From Turnera subulata (taxonomy: Eukaryota; Streptophyta; Magnoliopsida; Malpighiales; Passifloraceae), in contig JAKUCV010002385.1 in assembly GCA_028386065.3 (NCBI GenBank), positions 1-64,000 of the forward strand: DNA of 64,000 bases. Reading direction: 5' to 3'. The notes beneath the pieces are model-generated. The model saw nothing but the letters and a program-made list of their open reading frames with translations, had not been told where the DNA came from and searched no databases. This document shows positions 22,709 through 35,400 of the stretch, in pieces; the first letter of the stretch is position 1; every line of letters starts with the position of its first letter. The position numbers and the translations under genes are program-made.

Positions 22709-25700
22709 ATGGAACCTTCACCGGAAAAGCCACTCGACCGAGTCGACTCGGCCCCCGACGAGGAGCTAGCTTCGACGAGCTCCGGCTTATCCTCTGTGCT
22801 CACGCCGGAGGACTCCCTCAGCACAACGAGCTCCGGCTGCATCTCCTCCACCACCAGCGGGAGCTCCGGCGAGATTCCTGCGGCGGTTGTCGCGGAAGCG
22901 GTAGTGGCGGTGCCGAGGGAGGCAGCGAGCGAGGAATTAGGAGTAGAAGAAGAGCTGGCAGCCGTGGCGGCGAAGGAGGCCGCGGAGACGGTGCGGAAAT
23001 GCGTGGGGAGGAATAACAGAGGAGTGAGCTGGGGGTTCACGTCCGTTATCGGGAGACGGAGGGAGATGGAGGATGCGGTTGCCGTTATCCCGGGGTTTAT
23101 GTCGCACACGTGCGATCACGTGGGAGGCTGCACGGCTACTGGTTCTCGAACTTCCTCAGAAATCTCTCCCGTCCATTTCTTCGGCGTCTACGATGGTCAT
23201 GGAGGTTCTCAGGTAACACACACAGACACTCTCTCCCCCTACACTACAGTCTATCCATTAGTCCACGGAGACGAGTACTTGCTACATAGTAGTCGTTGCA
23301 TATAATTTACTATTTTATTTCCGGATACGGTTAACAAAGGTAATGCAAATTATTTGGATCAAACTTCTATGCCATTGGGTGACTTTTTTCTGACGATTAA
23401 TGGAAATAAATAAATCATACTACTCCATTTTGTACTGGGAAAAATGTGTATAATAATGAGCTCTGACGAGGATAGACACGCGTCCTGGTTAGAGTGGTCC
23501 ATACTCCGTAACTCGAGGTCTATGTAGCCAGTTGCTTTAGCTGTACAGACACGTGTCCTACAAGTCCGTCCAGCTGCAGCTTTTTCTTTGTTCCCCCTTA
23601 CAAGCTAGCGTCACGGACGTAGGTAGCCATCGTCATCACCTATGCATCATCACGGCGTTTTTTAATCGCGTGGTGTACTGTGTACCGTTTAGATTGACTA
23701 TTAGTACTCAATATATTGTTTATTTTGTTTTCAAAAACAAATTGTCACCGTGCTTATTATATTAGGGTTTGGTTGGGAGGCGGAGGCGTTGAGAGAGGAT
23801 TATCTAGGGTTTGGAAGTGGGTGTGAAATGAAAGCCAACGACTGGCAGATTTTAGGGCTTCCTTCTTTGTTGGAAGCAACCACTGATAGGTGGGACCAGA
23901 TGTTGTCTCGTTGTAAGCCACGTGTGGGCATTGTAGAAAAGGCGGTGGTTGATTTGGTCTCATTTTATTCTTTTTTTGGGGTTTATTCATGATAGTGTTA
24001 TTACATTGGTGATGGGGTTTTACCAAACAAAAAACAAACGGGATCTTTATGGCGATCAGAGTGATGCCACCTGTCATGAACTATTTGCCTGTTTTTAATC
24101 AAGCTCTTGATTTTCATCCTCCTCGCTTTTTCTTTTAAAATGAACAATCAATCCTTGTTTTGTTTTATTTTTCATGAATGTTATAAGATGCCGACAAACT
24201 TTAAGTTGGGGTATTGCTGTTTATGCCTACGGGGGTCCAAGTCCAACTAGTAGCTCAGGTGGTTGATGTCCGAACCATTATGCTTTGCCAGAATCTTTCT
24301 CTTTCAAATGTGTATAATTGTGTCAGCAGCAATCATAATCAATAACCATTTACTTATTTTTTAAAAAAAAATCGTGCGAGTTTTGGATGAAGAATTGTAT
24401 GCTCTCTAAAAATGATTAAAACAATTCACTCAAAAAATAAAGAGATCAAAAGAAGGATAATGCAGTTAGTCACTGGAATTAGATGTATGCATACCCTCAT
24501 GTCTCATTTCATCTCATTCTTAAGTACAGGTCACAGTAAGAGCTCTGATTTTCTCGCCAAATACTTTAAAAGAGAGTAGTGGCTGGTCGCGTAACGCTCA
24601 TGCTAATTAAGTTGTTCTTTTTGGAGATTAAGCTAGAATCCTTGATCTTTTGGAAGGATAAGGAAACGTTCCAGTCGAATTGGCCAAGGAACATTTTCGG
24701 GACTTATGTATCTACCCCCACAATCTCCTAAAACTACTGCGACATAGCTATCAATTGGAATAGGCTACCAAATATTTACTTCTCGCGGAGAGAGAATTTC
24801 ATTAATATGAATTCATCGAAAGCCAAGAAGAGGATTTAACAGCAATACCTACGGGGATCTTATCCAAAGTTATGATGTTGAAAATGACCCAAAAAACTAT
24901 CCATCTTCTGATTCTTTGGTGTTTAACTGATAGGTAGCTACTTTCTGCAAAGAAAGGATGCATGAAGTTATAGCAGAGGAGTGGGATCGTGAAGCAAATA
25001 GTGGCTACGAGTGGCAGAGAAGGTGGGAAGCCGTATTCTCTAGTGGTTTTGAGAGGACTGACAATGAGGTGTTGACGGAGGCAGCTGCTCCAGAAATGGT
25101 TGGATCGACAGCAGTTGTCGTGGTTCTCTCTGGCTGCCAGATCATTACGTCCAACTGTGGTGACTCAAGGGCAGTGCTTTGTCGGAGGACTGAAACGATC
25201 CCCTTGTCTGTTGACCAGAAGGTGGTATCTGAATTTCTTTTCTTACTCGGTGTGGTTCATGTTGAGAGTCCATTCACAGTTAAATCACTCTTTCCCAACT
25301 AGCAGTCTGTCTACTACTAGTCACCATGGGATTTGGAATCAACTGCAATGTTTAGGAACTTTGAGTTCGTTTGTTCGAATACACACAGTAGTCATTCTCA
25401 TACCTTCCCAGCGGACTAAATGTTAAAACTACTTTCAGTTATAAAAGAGGAGTTATTCTGACCCTATAAAGGATATGGCTGTTTGACCCTATAAAGGATA
25501 TGGCTGTTTGTTTTGTAGCCAGATAGAGAAGATGAACTCATGAGAATTGAAGGAGGAGGGGGAAAAGTCATAAATTGGAACGGTGCCAGAGTATTTGGAG
25601 TCCTTGCTATGTCCAGAGCTATAGGTTTGGTTCTATCTCTACTCTTCATTTCATTATCATCAGAAATGATAAATGATATCTCCTGTCACACTATTTACAA

Positions 25701-26480
25701 AAGCATCATATTAGGAGGATCGAACCTATAGTATGGCTGAATTATTTTGTAGTAACCTAAAATCTTGAATGGGGATACTCATTTGTTCCCTAACTCGAGT
25801 TTGAACACATTTCACTTTTAATACATGGATGGAAGGTAGGTGATAGTAGTGTTTTTATTTTTCAAAAAAGTGAAAAGGAATACTAGTTTTTACACAGCCT
25901 AAATGACAACCTTGTTCATGTAGATGAATTTACAGAATCATCATGGTCAATGTGTATTGATGAAGTTGTTTTCTTGGCATCCCAATTCCCACAGCATTTT
26001 GTTGTCTATCTTATTGACCTGCTTTATTAGTCTTAATTAGATATCTTTCTTTTTCATAAAGGAGTTTTTCAATTGGTTCTATAACAGACTATTTTAAATA
26101 CTGTAACATGGAATAATTCTCAAAATAGCGCGTACCTCAATCTCATTCTAAGCTTACTCGTTTTTATTTCAGGTGATCGATATTTGAGGCCATGGATAAT
26201 TCCAGTGCCTGAGGTTACTTTCACGACAAGGACAGAGGAGGACGAATTTTTGATATTGGCTAGTGATGGTCTTTGGGATGTTATGACCAATGACGAGGTT
26301 TGCGAGGTGGCACGACGTGTACTACGTAGGTGGCGCAGAACAATGATTTCTGATGATATTTCTCCAGCGCAGGCCGTGGCTGATAATCTCACTGAGATAG
26401 CATTTGGCAGAAACAGTTCAGATAACATTTCCATCATTGTTGTTGATCTGAAAAAGAGAAAACAACAGGTGAGGCAGTGA
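22709..26480 (+). CDS. Clade A protein phosphatase 2C (ABA co-receptor type)
   Basis: Four exons, 22709-23212, 24934-25221, 25519-25624 and 26173-26480, join in frame to 401 aa. The first about 110 residues are acidic, Ser-rich and low-complexity. The PP2C domain starts at a [14 protein letters not shown] block and carries the metal ligands Asp162-Gly163 (VYDGHGG), Asp331 (SDGLWDV) and Asp383 (SDNIS). Trp284 in the WNGARVFG segment corresponds to the locking Trp of clade A enzymes (W300 of ABI1), which inserts into ABA-bound PYL receptors. Family knowledge: these phosphatases inactivate SnRK2 kinases until ABA receptors block them. The ABRE upstream fits known ABA feedback induction. The exact subgroup (ABI, HAB or HAI type) is not resolved. 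Confidence 0.92.
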
Positions 26481-27183
26481 AAAAGAAGGTTGATCTTCCT
26501 TTTCTTTCATTAATGATACGCTGTTTAGACCCGCAGCCATAGGACTCTCTCCGGTGGGTAACCTTCAGAGCCACTGTGCTTGACCTGTATAATGCTGACA
26601 GGCTAGTAATCACTGCTCCATGATAACCGGGTTCTGTTTATTGCGTAAAGGCTAGATCAACCCTCATTTTTATAGTTGGTTTGGTCAAGATAAGACAACG
26701 CAGCCCGAGAAAATTGTTGTTGCAAATATTGCTATTGATAGCGATTGGAGGTTCAAAAGAATGACAAAAATGAATTATAGTACTGAGCTTTTATCATTTT
26801 GCTCCATCTTTTTCATTTGATTTTGTTGTTTCTTTAGTCCTGGGGCGACCAACAGAATTAATCAAGTTGCACTGAGGCTGCTTAATTGCAGGGAAACCAT
26901 GTTTTGATCCCATCTCTTGCTCTATTTCTGCTCGCATTTTGGCCCCGATCGGTGACAACAGTAAACTTCTCGATGCTTTTCTGTACTACTGTATATTGAT
27001 TGTTGTTGTAACTTGTGTCTAAGATAAAAGAACAGATCCCAGGTATTCGAAGGAAAGCTTGTTGGTATTGCCTTTGTGCTCCTTTGTGAAGGGAATTGTG
27101 CAGAACAATTCCCCATGCAGTTCAAACGCTTGTCAACCTTAACAAACAATCACGAGTGGAAGGAGAAGACCTTGTTATTATTA

Positions 27184-27459
27184 CTCCCTTTGTCCCTCAA
27201 TATAAGATTTTTAAGGTATTTGCACACCCTAAGAAAGCATTAAATAGGCCTGATTTTATTAAATTTTATTATTAAGATTACCAACCTATCCTTTGTATTA
27301 TTTTAATAACAACACTTACTCTTTCTATTATCCTAACAATTAAATAAGGGTAAACATGGAAAAAGCTCATTTAATGTTTCTCAAAACTCTCAAACATTCT
27401 TATATTTTGAAACAAAATACAAAGCCTAAAAGATCTTATATTGAGGGACAGATCCTTAG
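27184..27459. mobile_element. Stowaway-type MITE
   Basis: The left end CTCCCTTTGTCCCTCAATAT is mirrored by TATTGAGGGACAGATCCTTAG at the right end. TA dinucleotides flank both sides (27182-27183 and 27460-27461). The interior has no coding capacity. Confidence 0.65.
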
Positions 27460-27747
27460 TAACAATACGCGCCCAACAATTCCTCATCACAAATCCTAAT
27501 TATATAGGTACCGCAAGTCTCTTTCCTATTATTCAATAAGTAATGGATTCCTATCATGACTAAGTTACTTGTTTATTCTTATTAGAATTCTAAGTGAACA
27601 ACTTAACAAGTAGCAATGCAGCCACGTTACACCATCAGTCGTCTACAGACTTCAATAGTCTGACACATGTACCATCAAGCCCAAATTGAAACCTTGTGTG
27701 TCTTAGGGTTCTTGGGTCGTGACATAAAGCTCTTTTTCTTCCCCCTT

Positions 27748-28815
27748 GATTCTTATTTGCCCCTTTAGTTTTGTTATTGTGTATACTAATTTTGAGAAAA
27801 AAAAAAACAACCTACTTTCAATTTTTTACAAAAAAGAAATTATAAAATCTCCGTCTGCACTAGAGATAGAATCTATTGTAGTTCTTGTAAAGTATGAAGC
27901 AAATCTAGCACTCATCAATAAGGGAAATGCTTTGATGTTTCGAGGATATGAATTGTAAGTAATCTACGGTAACTCGTCTCACCCGTGTTATCATAGATAT
28001 TCTTAGTCAGTATAGTACTAAGTTGACTAGCAGCGTATAGAATGCGTGTGTGGCGTTTTGATTGCATATCACAATAGATTTATTAGTGGGTTAATGGTTT
28101 TGATTCTTATTTGGCCCTTTAATTCCGTCATTGTGTATACTAATTTTGGGGAAAAAACAACAAAAGAAATTGTAGAATCTCCATCTATTAATTTCGTAAT
28201 CTACACTAGAGATAGAATCTATTATAGTTCTTGTAGAGTATGAAGCAAATCTAGCACTCATCAATAAGGGAAATACTTTGATGTTTCGAGAATATGAATT
28301 GTAAGTAATCTACGGTAACTCGTCTCACACGTATTATCATCGATCCCATTCCTAGTCAGTATAGTACTAAGTTGACTAGCAGTATATACAATGTGTGTGT
28401 GGCGTTTTGATTGCCTACCACAATAGATTTATTAGTGGGTTAATGGTTTTGATTCTTAATTGCCCCTTTTGTGCATACTAATTTTGAGAAAAAAACAATC
28501 TACTTTCATTTTTTTACAAAAAAGAAATTGTAGAATCTCCATCTATTAATTTCGTAATCTACACTAGATAGAGAATCTAATGTAGTTCTTGTAAAATATG
28601 AAGCAAATCTAACACTCATCAATAAGGGAAATGCTTTGATGTTTCGAGAATATGAATTGTAAGTAATCTACGGTAACTTGTCTCACACGTGTTACCATCG
28701 ATCCCATTCTTAGTTAGTATAGTAATAAGTTGACTAATAAACGTGGTGTATACAATATGTGTGTCGCATTTCGATTGCCTACAGTAATAGTTTTATTAGT
28801 GGGTTAATAGTTTTG
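27748..28815 (+). repeat. Three-copy tandem repeat, about 350-bp period
   Basis: Units start at 27748, 28102 and 28451 with GATTCTTATTTGC-like words. Each runs through AAATCTCC, GAAGCAAATCTA, ATGTTTCGAG and AAGTTGACTAGCAG landmarks to GATTTATTAGTGGGTTAATGG. The copies differ by substitutions and small deletions; the second lacks the CTACTTTCA segment. They lie between the PP2C gene and the AHP promoter. There is no coding potential. Confidence 0.85.
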
Positions 28816-28924
28816 GTTGTAGCTGATTTTTTGTAGGATCCAGTTTATTGTTTATCTTCTCCAAAACTAGTTAATGCATGCCAATCTACCCTGTTGTTGT
28901 TGGCTTTATTACTTTTTGATCCTC

Positions 28925-28933
28925 TATATATAT
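28925..28933 (+). promoter_or_regulatory. Probable TATA box of the AHP gene
   Basis: TATATATAT lies about 135 bp upstream of the ATG at 29065 and is the best-placed candidate. Confidence 0.45.
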
Positions 28934-29064
28934 GCATATTTCTCTTTGATTTTCATGTTCAAAAAAAAATTCTCCTTGGTTTTCATTCTTGTATCCAGCA
29001 ACTTTCCGGATTTGTAGTAGTAGAAAATATTGTCCAAATATTTGATTAGCATTTGCTCATTGGA

Positions 29065-31125
29065 ATGGAGAGCACTCCTTTGCGAGCTCAAATTGCAAAC
29101 ATGAGACGTACATTCTTTGATGAGGTTTTTCCTTCTTCTTTGAGTATATTTGTACATCTAATTAAGCTTCTTTGTTTCATTATGTTTCTCTATCCTAAGG
29201 TAATCCAATGGGATTTAGGTTTTCTGGTAATGAGTTTTTAATTTGTAATAATTTTATACTCAATTTTTTTTTATACCAATTTCATATTCTAAATTTTGTT
29301 AATTGTACCAATTTTATACCTGAGGCAGGGATGTCACATGTCGCCCCGTAAGTGGAGCCATGTGGAATTTTGATGTGGGTCCCACTTTTAAAAAATTTCT
29401 TCCCCGAAAATCAAAATTCCACGGGGTGATACTGTGGCATCCCAGTCCGAAAAACTGTTTATAGCTCATTGGCACTCTTGTATCAAAAGCACAAGAGGGG
29501 TGAGGTCTCGGGATTGAATCTCACTCTCCTCGACTAGTATCAAAAAAAAAAAGTCGAAGTACATAATTGGTAAAAAAAAAGTTTAGAATATAAGATTAAT
29601 AAAAATTTAAAAATCGGGATACTATAAACTCTCAAATACCGTAATCCAATCCAGGTAATCTATGCTATCAAAATGTCAAATGTTAGTGTAGCTGTAGGAG
29701 GGAGAGAGAGAGAGAGCATAGATGGATTCTTTGGGCATCATTTTAGAGACCATGCTGATGTATTTTGGTCCAAAGTAGTAAAATTTTGTTTTTATTTGGC
29801 GTATATGAATTATTCCAAAGATACTGAGCTTAGATTTGTCTATATGAGTAATTAAGGATTTTAGATTTGTTCCAAAACAATTGACGCTTTAAAATATACC
29901 GCCAAATAATCACATATATTTTGTCTATGTTCATTAAGGGTAAAATACAGTTAAGTTAGTCAATTACTCTCGAGATCTAATATATTATTGTATATCCTTA
30001 ATGTGTAAATTCTTTAAAGGCTAGTATTTCCGGAATGGATGGAGTAGTAAAGTAAGTTCAAAGGCTGGCTAGAGAAAAACCCCTTGTTGAAAGACATTAG
30101 TATCAATTGAAAATTTGTTTGACATTTTTTTTTTGTTGGAAATTTATGCCCATTTATTGTTCCGAAGAAGGAATCAACGGCCCAGAGGGCAATATTTTAC
30201 TAACTAATAATAAAATATCTCATATTCTTGTCGCAGGGATACCTGGATGACTTTTTTGTCCAAATTGAAGACCTTGCAAGCAATGATAACCCCTACTTCG
30301 TGGAGGAAATATTTACTTTGTTTTTCAGGGACAACGAAACCCTGCTGCCTAACATTCAGCAGGAAATGTAAGTTAGAACAGATGTAATTTTTTCGGTCTG
30401 AATAAAATATGGAATTATATAATCTTATTTTTAGATAATTTACAATGTTTTATGTGTGTAAATAGGGAGAAGTCTCCTGTTGATTTTGTTGGGCTTAATA
30501 GGATACTTCATCAGCTCAAGGGAACTAGCTCCAGGTATATATACTATACAAGATTTTTTTTTTCATTAGGTGTTCTATTTTCATGCTTTTTCACCTGCTA
30601 TTTTGTCAACTACAGCATTGGTGCCACAAAGGTTAAAGCAAAAACCAATGAAACGGTGGCCCATTGCAAGGAAGAGAATCTGGAGAGGTAGTAGCTCTAG
30701 TCTACCTTTATAATTTCTCTTTAATCTATTTCTTCTCACATAGATACTTACTGTTTCCTTTCCTTTCTTCAAGAATCATGTATAGTACTATTACTTAAAA
30801 ATCTCATCAAGTACATACAAATTAAACCCAAAAAGAAAAAACAAAAAATTGACAATTGTGCATAATTTTTTTTACAGTGCCAAAGCTTCATTCCAAGAGC
30901 TGAAGGGCGAGCTTGAGTGCCTTAAGGAAAAGCTTGGGCGCTATTTCCAGGTTGGTTTTCCTTCCTATCTCCAATTATTTGTATACAAGCGCAAAAGTTA
31001 GTGGCCACATTGCTCCAGAAATAAATAAAGATCGATACGATCAACGTCTGATTCTTGTCTTCATTTTGCTTTGCCAGATGCTGCGACAAGCTGGTCCTGA
31101 TGACAAAGCGATGCCTCCTCAGTGA
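29065..31125 (+). CDS. Histidine-containing phosphotransfer protein (AHP4-like)
   Basis: Six exons, 29065-29124, 30237-30367, 30466-30534, 30616-30687, 30878-30950 and 31078-31125, join to 150 aa. The HPt motif is HQLKGTSSSIGA with the phospho-accepting His79, the same position as in Arabidopsis AHP1. Hallmarks around it include GYLDDFF, NPYFVEEI and a C-terminal LGRYFQMLRQAGP like AHP4. AHPs relay phosphate from cytokinin-receptor histidine kinases to response regulators, moving between cytosol and nucleus. The retained His argues against a pseudo-HPt. Intron 1 (29125-30236) holds a SINE and a MITE. A poly-A signal AATAAA lies at 31200-31205. Confidence 0.93.
29460..29552 (+). mobile_element. 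tRNA-derived SINE in AHP intron 1
   Basis: Box A TAGCTCATTGG is at 29462-29472, and a box-B-like GGGATTGAATC at 29510-29520. The 3' end CGACTAGTATC is followed by an A-run (29542-29552). The tail nearly matches the 3' end of the LINE at 45462. Target duplications were not identified. Confidence 0.65.
29843..30048. mobile_element. Stowaway-like MITE in AHP intron 1 (decayed)
   Basis: The right end reads AGTATTTCCGGAATGGATGG, the complement of a Stowaway terminus. Internal words match the MITE at 8410-8593. The left terminus is lost or diverged. Confidence 0.45.
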
Positions 31126-32448
31126 AGCAAAAAACTGGTGGAGTACTAGACTTCTGCTCAAAATGCACCCTTTTCTGTTTCGTGGTATTGTAGTAATGTA
31201 ATAAAAGAAAAGCCAGCGTTGTGGTGTTGTTGTTGTTGTTGTTGGTGTTGTAGTTTTCTGTACTTGTGTTCCAGTCCTACCATCGTGTCGCTTATGTAAG
31301 CTATAGGACTCTCGAATTGTTGTTTTTAATATGTCCTGTTTTGTGGTGATAGTTCTTAATTCCCTATCGATCATGTCTAATAGGAAGACTGTCATTTGTG
31401 GTATCAGCATCCGTGGATTGTAATCTTGAAATTCCGGTGTGCTTTAATGTTACTTAGTATTTTGTATTACTGTGTATCTCATATTATACTGTCTCTACTC
31501 TCCTATTACCACCATTTCATTCCAAAACAACTAGAATTTCTTTTTTTTTTTTTTGGTCGAAAAACAACTAGAATTCCAGTGAAGCATGACAACCGAGATA
31601 CATATATATATATTAAGTAACTTTCAAATACCAGGGCTTTATATTATAATTTATAAGTCACTCAAAAGTCCCCAAATTTTACTTTTAGGACTAAAAAAGT
31701 CCCCAATTTTGAATTTTAGTTTAGGTTATGTACACAAAGAAGGAAACCATCGTGAACTAACCGGACGCACTAAATTTGCAACATGAGTTTCCTAAAAACG
31801 AAGGCGGCGTGCTCGGAGGGAGGAAATTACTTGCATATGGATGGATTTCACTTCTTGTCTCAAACTAGAGATTGATATTAATGCATTGAAAATTGGGGCC
31901 AATATGGTTTTGCGATTAATTTGTTTTTTTCAATCTGGTGTTATGTTAAGCATCTCATTTGTTTGATAAAAAGCCTGAACCAGCTTTGTACTTGCTTTAC
32001 AATTTCACTTTTATGATAATTAATTGCGAGTCTTGCTGGTTTTTTCTTCTCCTTTGATTGATTTTGGTGCTTATGTTCCGTTTACGTGCTCTAAATGCTT
32101 GACTTTGTGTAAAAGTTGGATACTGTTTCTGCATCTTAATTTATATTTGGTCATACGATTTGTTAGAGTAGAATAAATATACCTTTCTGCAATGAGCAAG
32201 GGCATCTCTATCCATCCATTCATCAATCTTATAAGTTAGTTTTGACTGGAAAATGATTCATTTCTAAGGTAGTTAGCATCGATATTTGATGTAGAGGTGA
32301 ATAGAGTGATCCCTCTGCATAACAACTTGATTATTGATCCAATTAGTTCTATCAGTCCCTTGCTAGCCCACCCAGCTAATATGCTACAAAGTAGTGGACT
32401 TTTTATCCATGCTCCCAAATCATGCTTACATAGGGTCTATATGTATAT
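31126..32448. other. Intergenic between the AHP and ABCB 3' ends
   Basis: Convergent spacer. It holds the AHP poly-A signal and a GTT-rich microsatellite at about 31217-31252. No other feature was recognised. Confidence 0.6.
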
Positions 32449-35400
32449 CTAATTCTGAAGGCTGGCTAGATTGAAGAAGGCACCTCGCTTGTTCTTCAGC
32501 TGAGCAAAAGTCCCTCGTTCCACCACATTCCCATCTGCAACAAAGGCAATGGAGTCCAGCTTCTTTATTGTGTTAAGCCGATGAGCCACCACAACTGTTG
32601 TCCTCCCCACCATGATTCGATCTAGTGCCTCTTGAACTACTTGCTCCGATTGGACGTCTAGCGCACTCGTCGCCTCGTCTAGTAGTAGTATGGTCGGGTT
32701 GCGGATTATGGCTCTTGCAATTGCTATCCTTTGCTTCTGTCCTCCTGATAGTTGAACTCCTCTCTCGCCACATTCTGTTTCATAGCCATCTTTAAGGGAC
32801 CTATATCAAGGTAAATGGAACCCAAAGTAAGCATTTTATTTTGTGTAAGATTTTGGCAATGTTCGAAGCAAACTGATTAGGCAGGGACAGGTGTTACTTA
32901 CGATATAAATTCATGAGCATTGGCAGCTCTGGCAGCTTCCACCACCTCATTCTCTGTTGCGTCGAGTTTCCCAAATACAATGTTGTCACGAATGCTGCCT
33001 GAGTATAGCACTGGTTCTTGGCTAACAAGTGCTGTATGCTTTCTATACCATTGAATATCTAGTTCCCTTATGTCCACTCCGTCCACCCTGACCGACCCTT
33101 TCTCAACATCGTAAAATCTTTGTATCAATCCTATCACAGTGGATTTTCCACATCCGCTTTTTCCTACTAGTCCAATGCTTGTGCCTGGCTTCACTTCCAA
33201 GCTAAATTGTCGAAGTATCAGGGTCTCCGGCCGACTTGGGTATGAAAAATCAACCTTCTTCAGCTCAATCCTTCCTGCTATTCCCTCTAGCTTGGCTGCA
33301 TTACTATTGACGTTCCCACCCTGCCGAAGTAGCACAATGATTGGATTAATCAGGGAAGATTCATGACAATGGTTTAGGCAAAAATAATAAGAACAGATTA
33401 AGGAGGTAACTCACATTGGCTGATCCTGGAATTAAAGATTGGCGGTCAAGAATCCGGAATACTGATGCAACTGCAGTTGAACCTTTGGCTAGATCAGAAG
33501 TCATGCTTCCTGCATCAGCAATAACTTTACCGGTGCTTACCAAAATGAAAAATGTTTTGAACACATCTCCAGCTGATATCTCTCCCTTTTCCACTAGAGT
33601 ACCTCCGTACCAGAAGTCTAGAGCCCATGACATGAAAGTTAAGCACTGAGCAGAACCCATTCCTATTCCTGCTAACCAAGATTTCTTTCTTGCTTGCTTT
33701 CTCGGTTCCTCTTGAGCCTCATCAAATAATTGAAGCACCTTTCCCACACTTCCAAATGCAGTCACAATTCTGTGATTGTATACCGCCTCCACTGCAATTT
33801 GAGTACTCTGGTTCTGTGACTTGACAAAATCGGCAGAGATACCAGACAGTAACACCTTCCGTGTATAGAAACATAGGATTAAGAGAGGTTGGACTGCAAT
33901 CATAACAAGTGCGAGTTTCCAAGCCACAACTAGCCCCAAAATCATAGCTATACTAACAGCAGCAGTTGTTTGAACCAGTAAGGAAAGTCGGTCTGCAACC
34001 AGGGACTTGACCATGGCGGCCTGATTACTCAATCTTGAGCACAAAGCCCCACTTGAGTTTTCCTCTTCATCAAACCAAGCTGTTTCAAAAGTCAGTATGT
34101 TCTCTAGCATTCTCAAACGGATTCTCTTGGTTAGCCTTTCACCCATGCAAGCAAAATTGTAGTGTTGCACAAGATTCATAATGAAAGAAACCAAGGTAAG
34201 CGAGCAGAATATCAAAGAACATGTACGTATTCGAGCGTTCACTTCCTCATGGTTTGGTGAGAAGAAAGCAGCAATCATGCCACCAATGGTCAAGGCATAC
34301 ACTGGCTGCACAGAAGCGAAGACTATTGCTGAGAGGCACCCAAGTAGACCTTGCTTCCATTCAGGTGCATTTAAAGAGAGAAGGCGAGAAAATGAATGTG
34401 GGGGATGACGCGCAGGTTTTGGGCCATCAGCAACAGGTAATGGAGAAGCAAAAGTAGCTGGACTTGATTTTGCACTTAGTCTCCCAGCACTGCTTCTTGT
34501 CACTGAAGAAACACGTATTTCTGGATTTTGTTCATGGTCATCGCAGCTAAATTGTCGCTGGAGCTTTGCAAGTTTTGCATAGTGTCCATTCGTCCTGTCA
34601 ATGAGATCGTTGTGTGAACCTATTTCAATGATGCGGCCATTATCAATGACTGCTATGAGGTCTGCATTTCGAACTGTAGAAAGCTTGTGGGCAACAACCT
34701 GTGGTGAATGTTTCAATGATATTGTCAAGAGAATGGAGCTAAACTCTCTAATGTTGGTTGGAGTTTTGTGATCAGTTGTTTGAAATTAAGGAACCAGAAT
34801 TTGGAGGGGTTAATTACCAGTGTTGTTCTTCCCAGGGACGCTTGATCTAGTGCATTCTGGACCTGTGTTTCTGACTCGGAGTCAAGAGCACTTGTTGCTT
34901 CATCAAGTAGAAGAATCATAGGGTTCTTGATGATGGCTCTAGCAATGGCAATCCGCTGTTTCTGTCCACCTGATAAAAGCGCACCTCGTTCCCCAACCTG
35001 TTATAACATTTACAAGCATGTTATTAAGACTTGTCACCATCTCTCCAAGAATATTAGCTACATTGAAGAGAGAAGTGACAAGCATGCAATTAGCAAGCAA
35101 AATTGATACCAGTTCTAATATAGATGATGGAATAATAGCCAAAAACAGCTTTGAACTGTCTTACCTTTGTTTCATACCCCTCGGGAAGCTGCCTGATGAA
35201 GTTGTGGGCATTTGCTGCGGAAGCTGCAGCCATGATCTCATCCATGGTGGCATCAAGCTTCCCAAACTTGATATTCTCCTTAATTGATGTCCTAAATAGT
35301 GCATGCTCTTGGCTAACAAGACCCATTTTTCCTCTCATCCATTTCAAGTTCAATGTTCTTACATCAACACCATCAATCTTCACAACTCCACCATCCACAT

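Noticed and set aside
22555..23016. Alternative 153-codon frame overlapping PP2C exon 1
   Set aside because: It is a shadow frame across the CT repeat and the GC-rich N-terminal coding sequence; the PP2C frame has the conserved domain and splice continuity.
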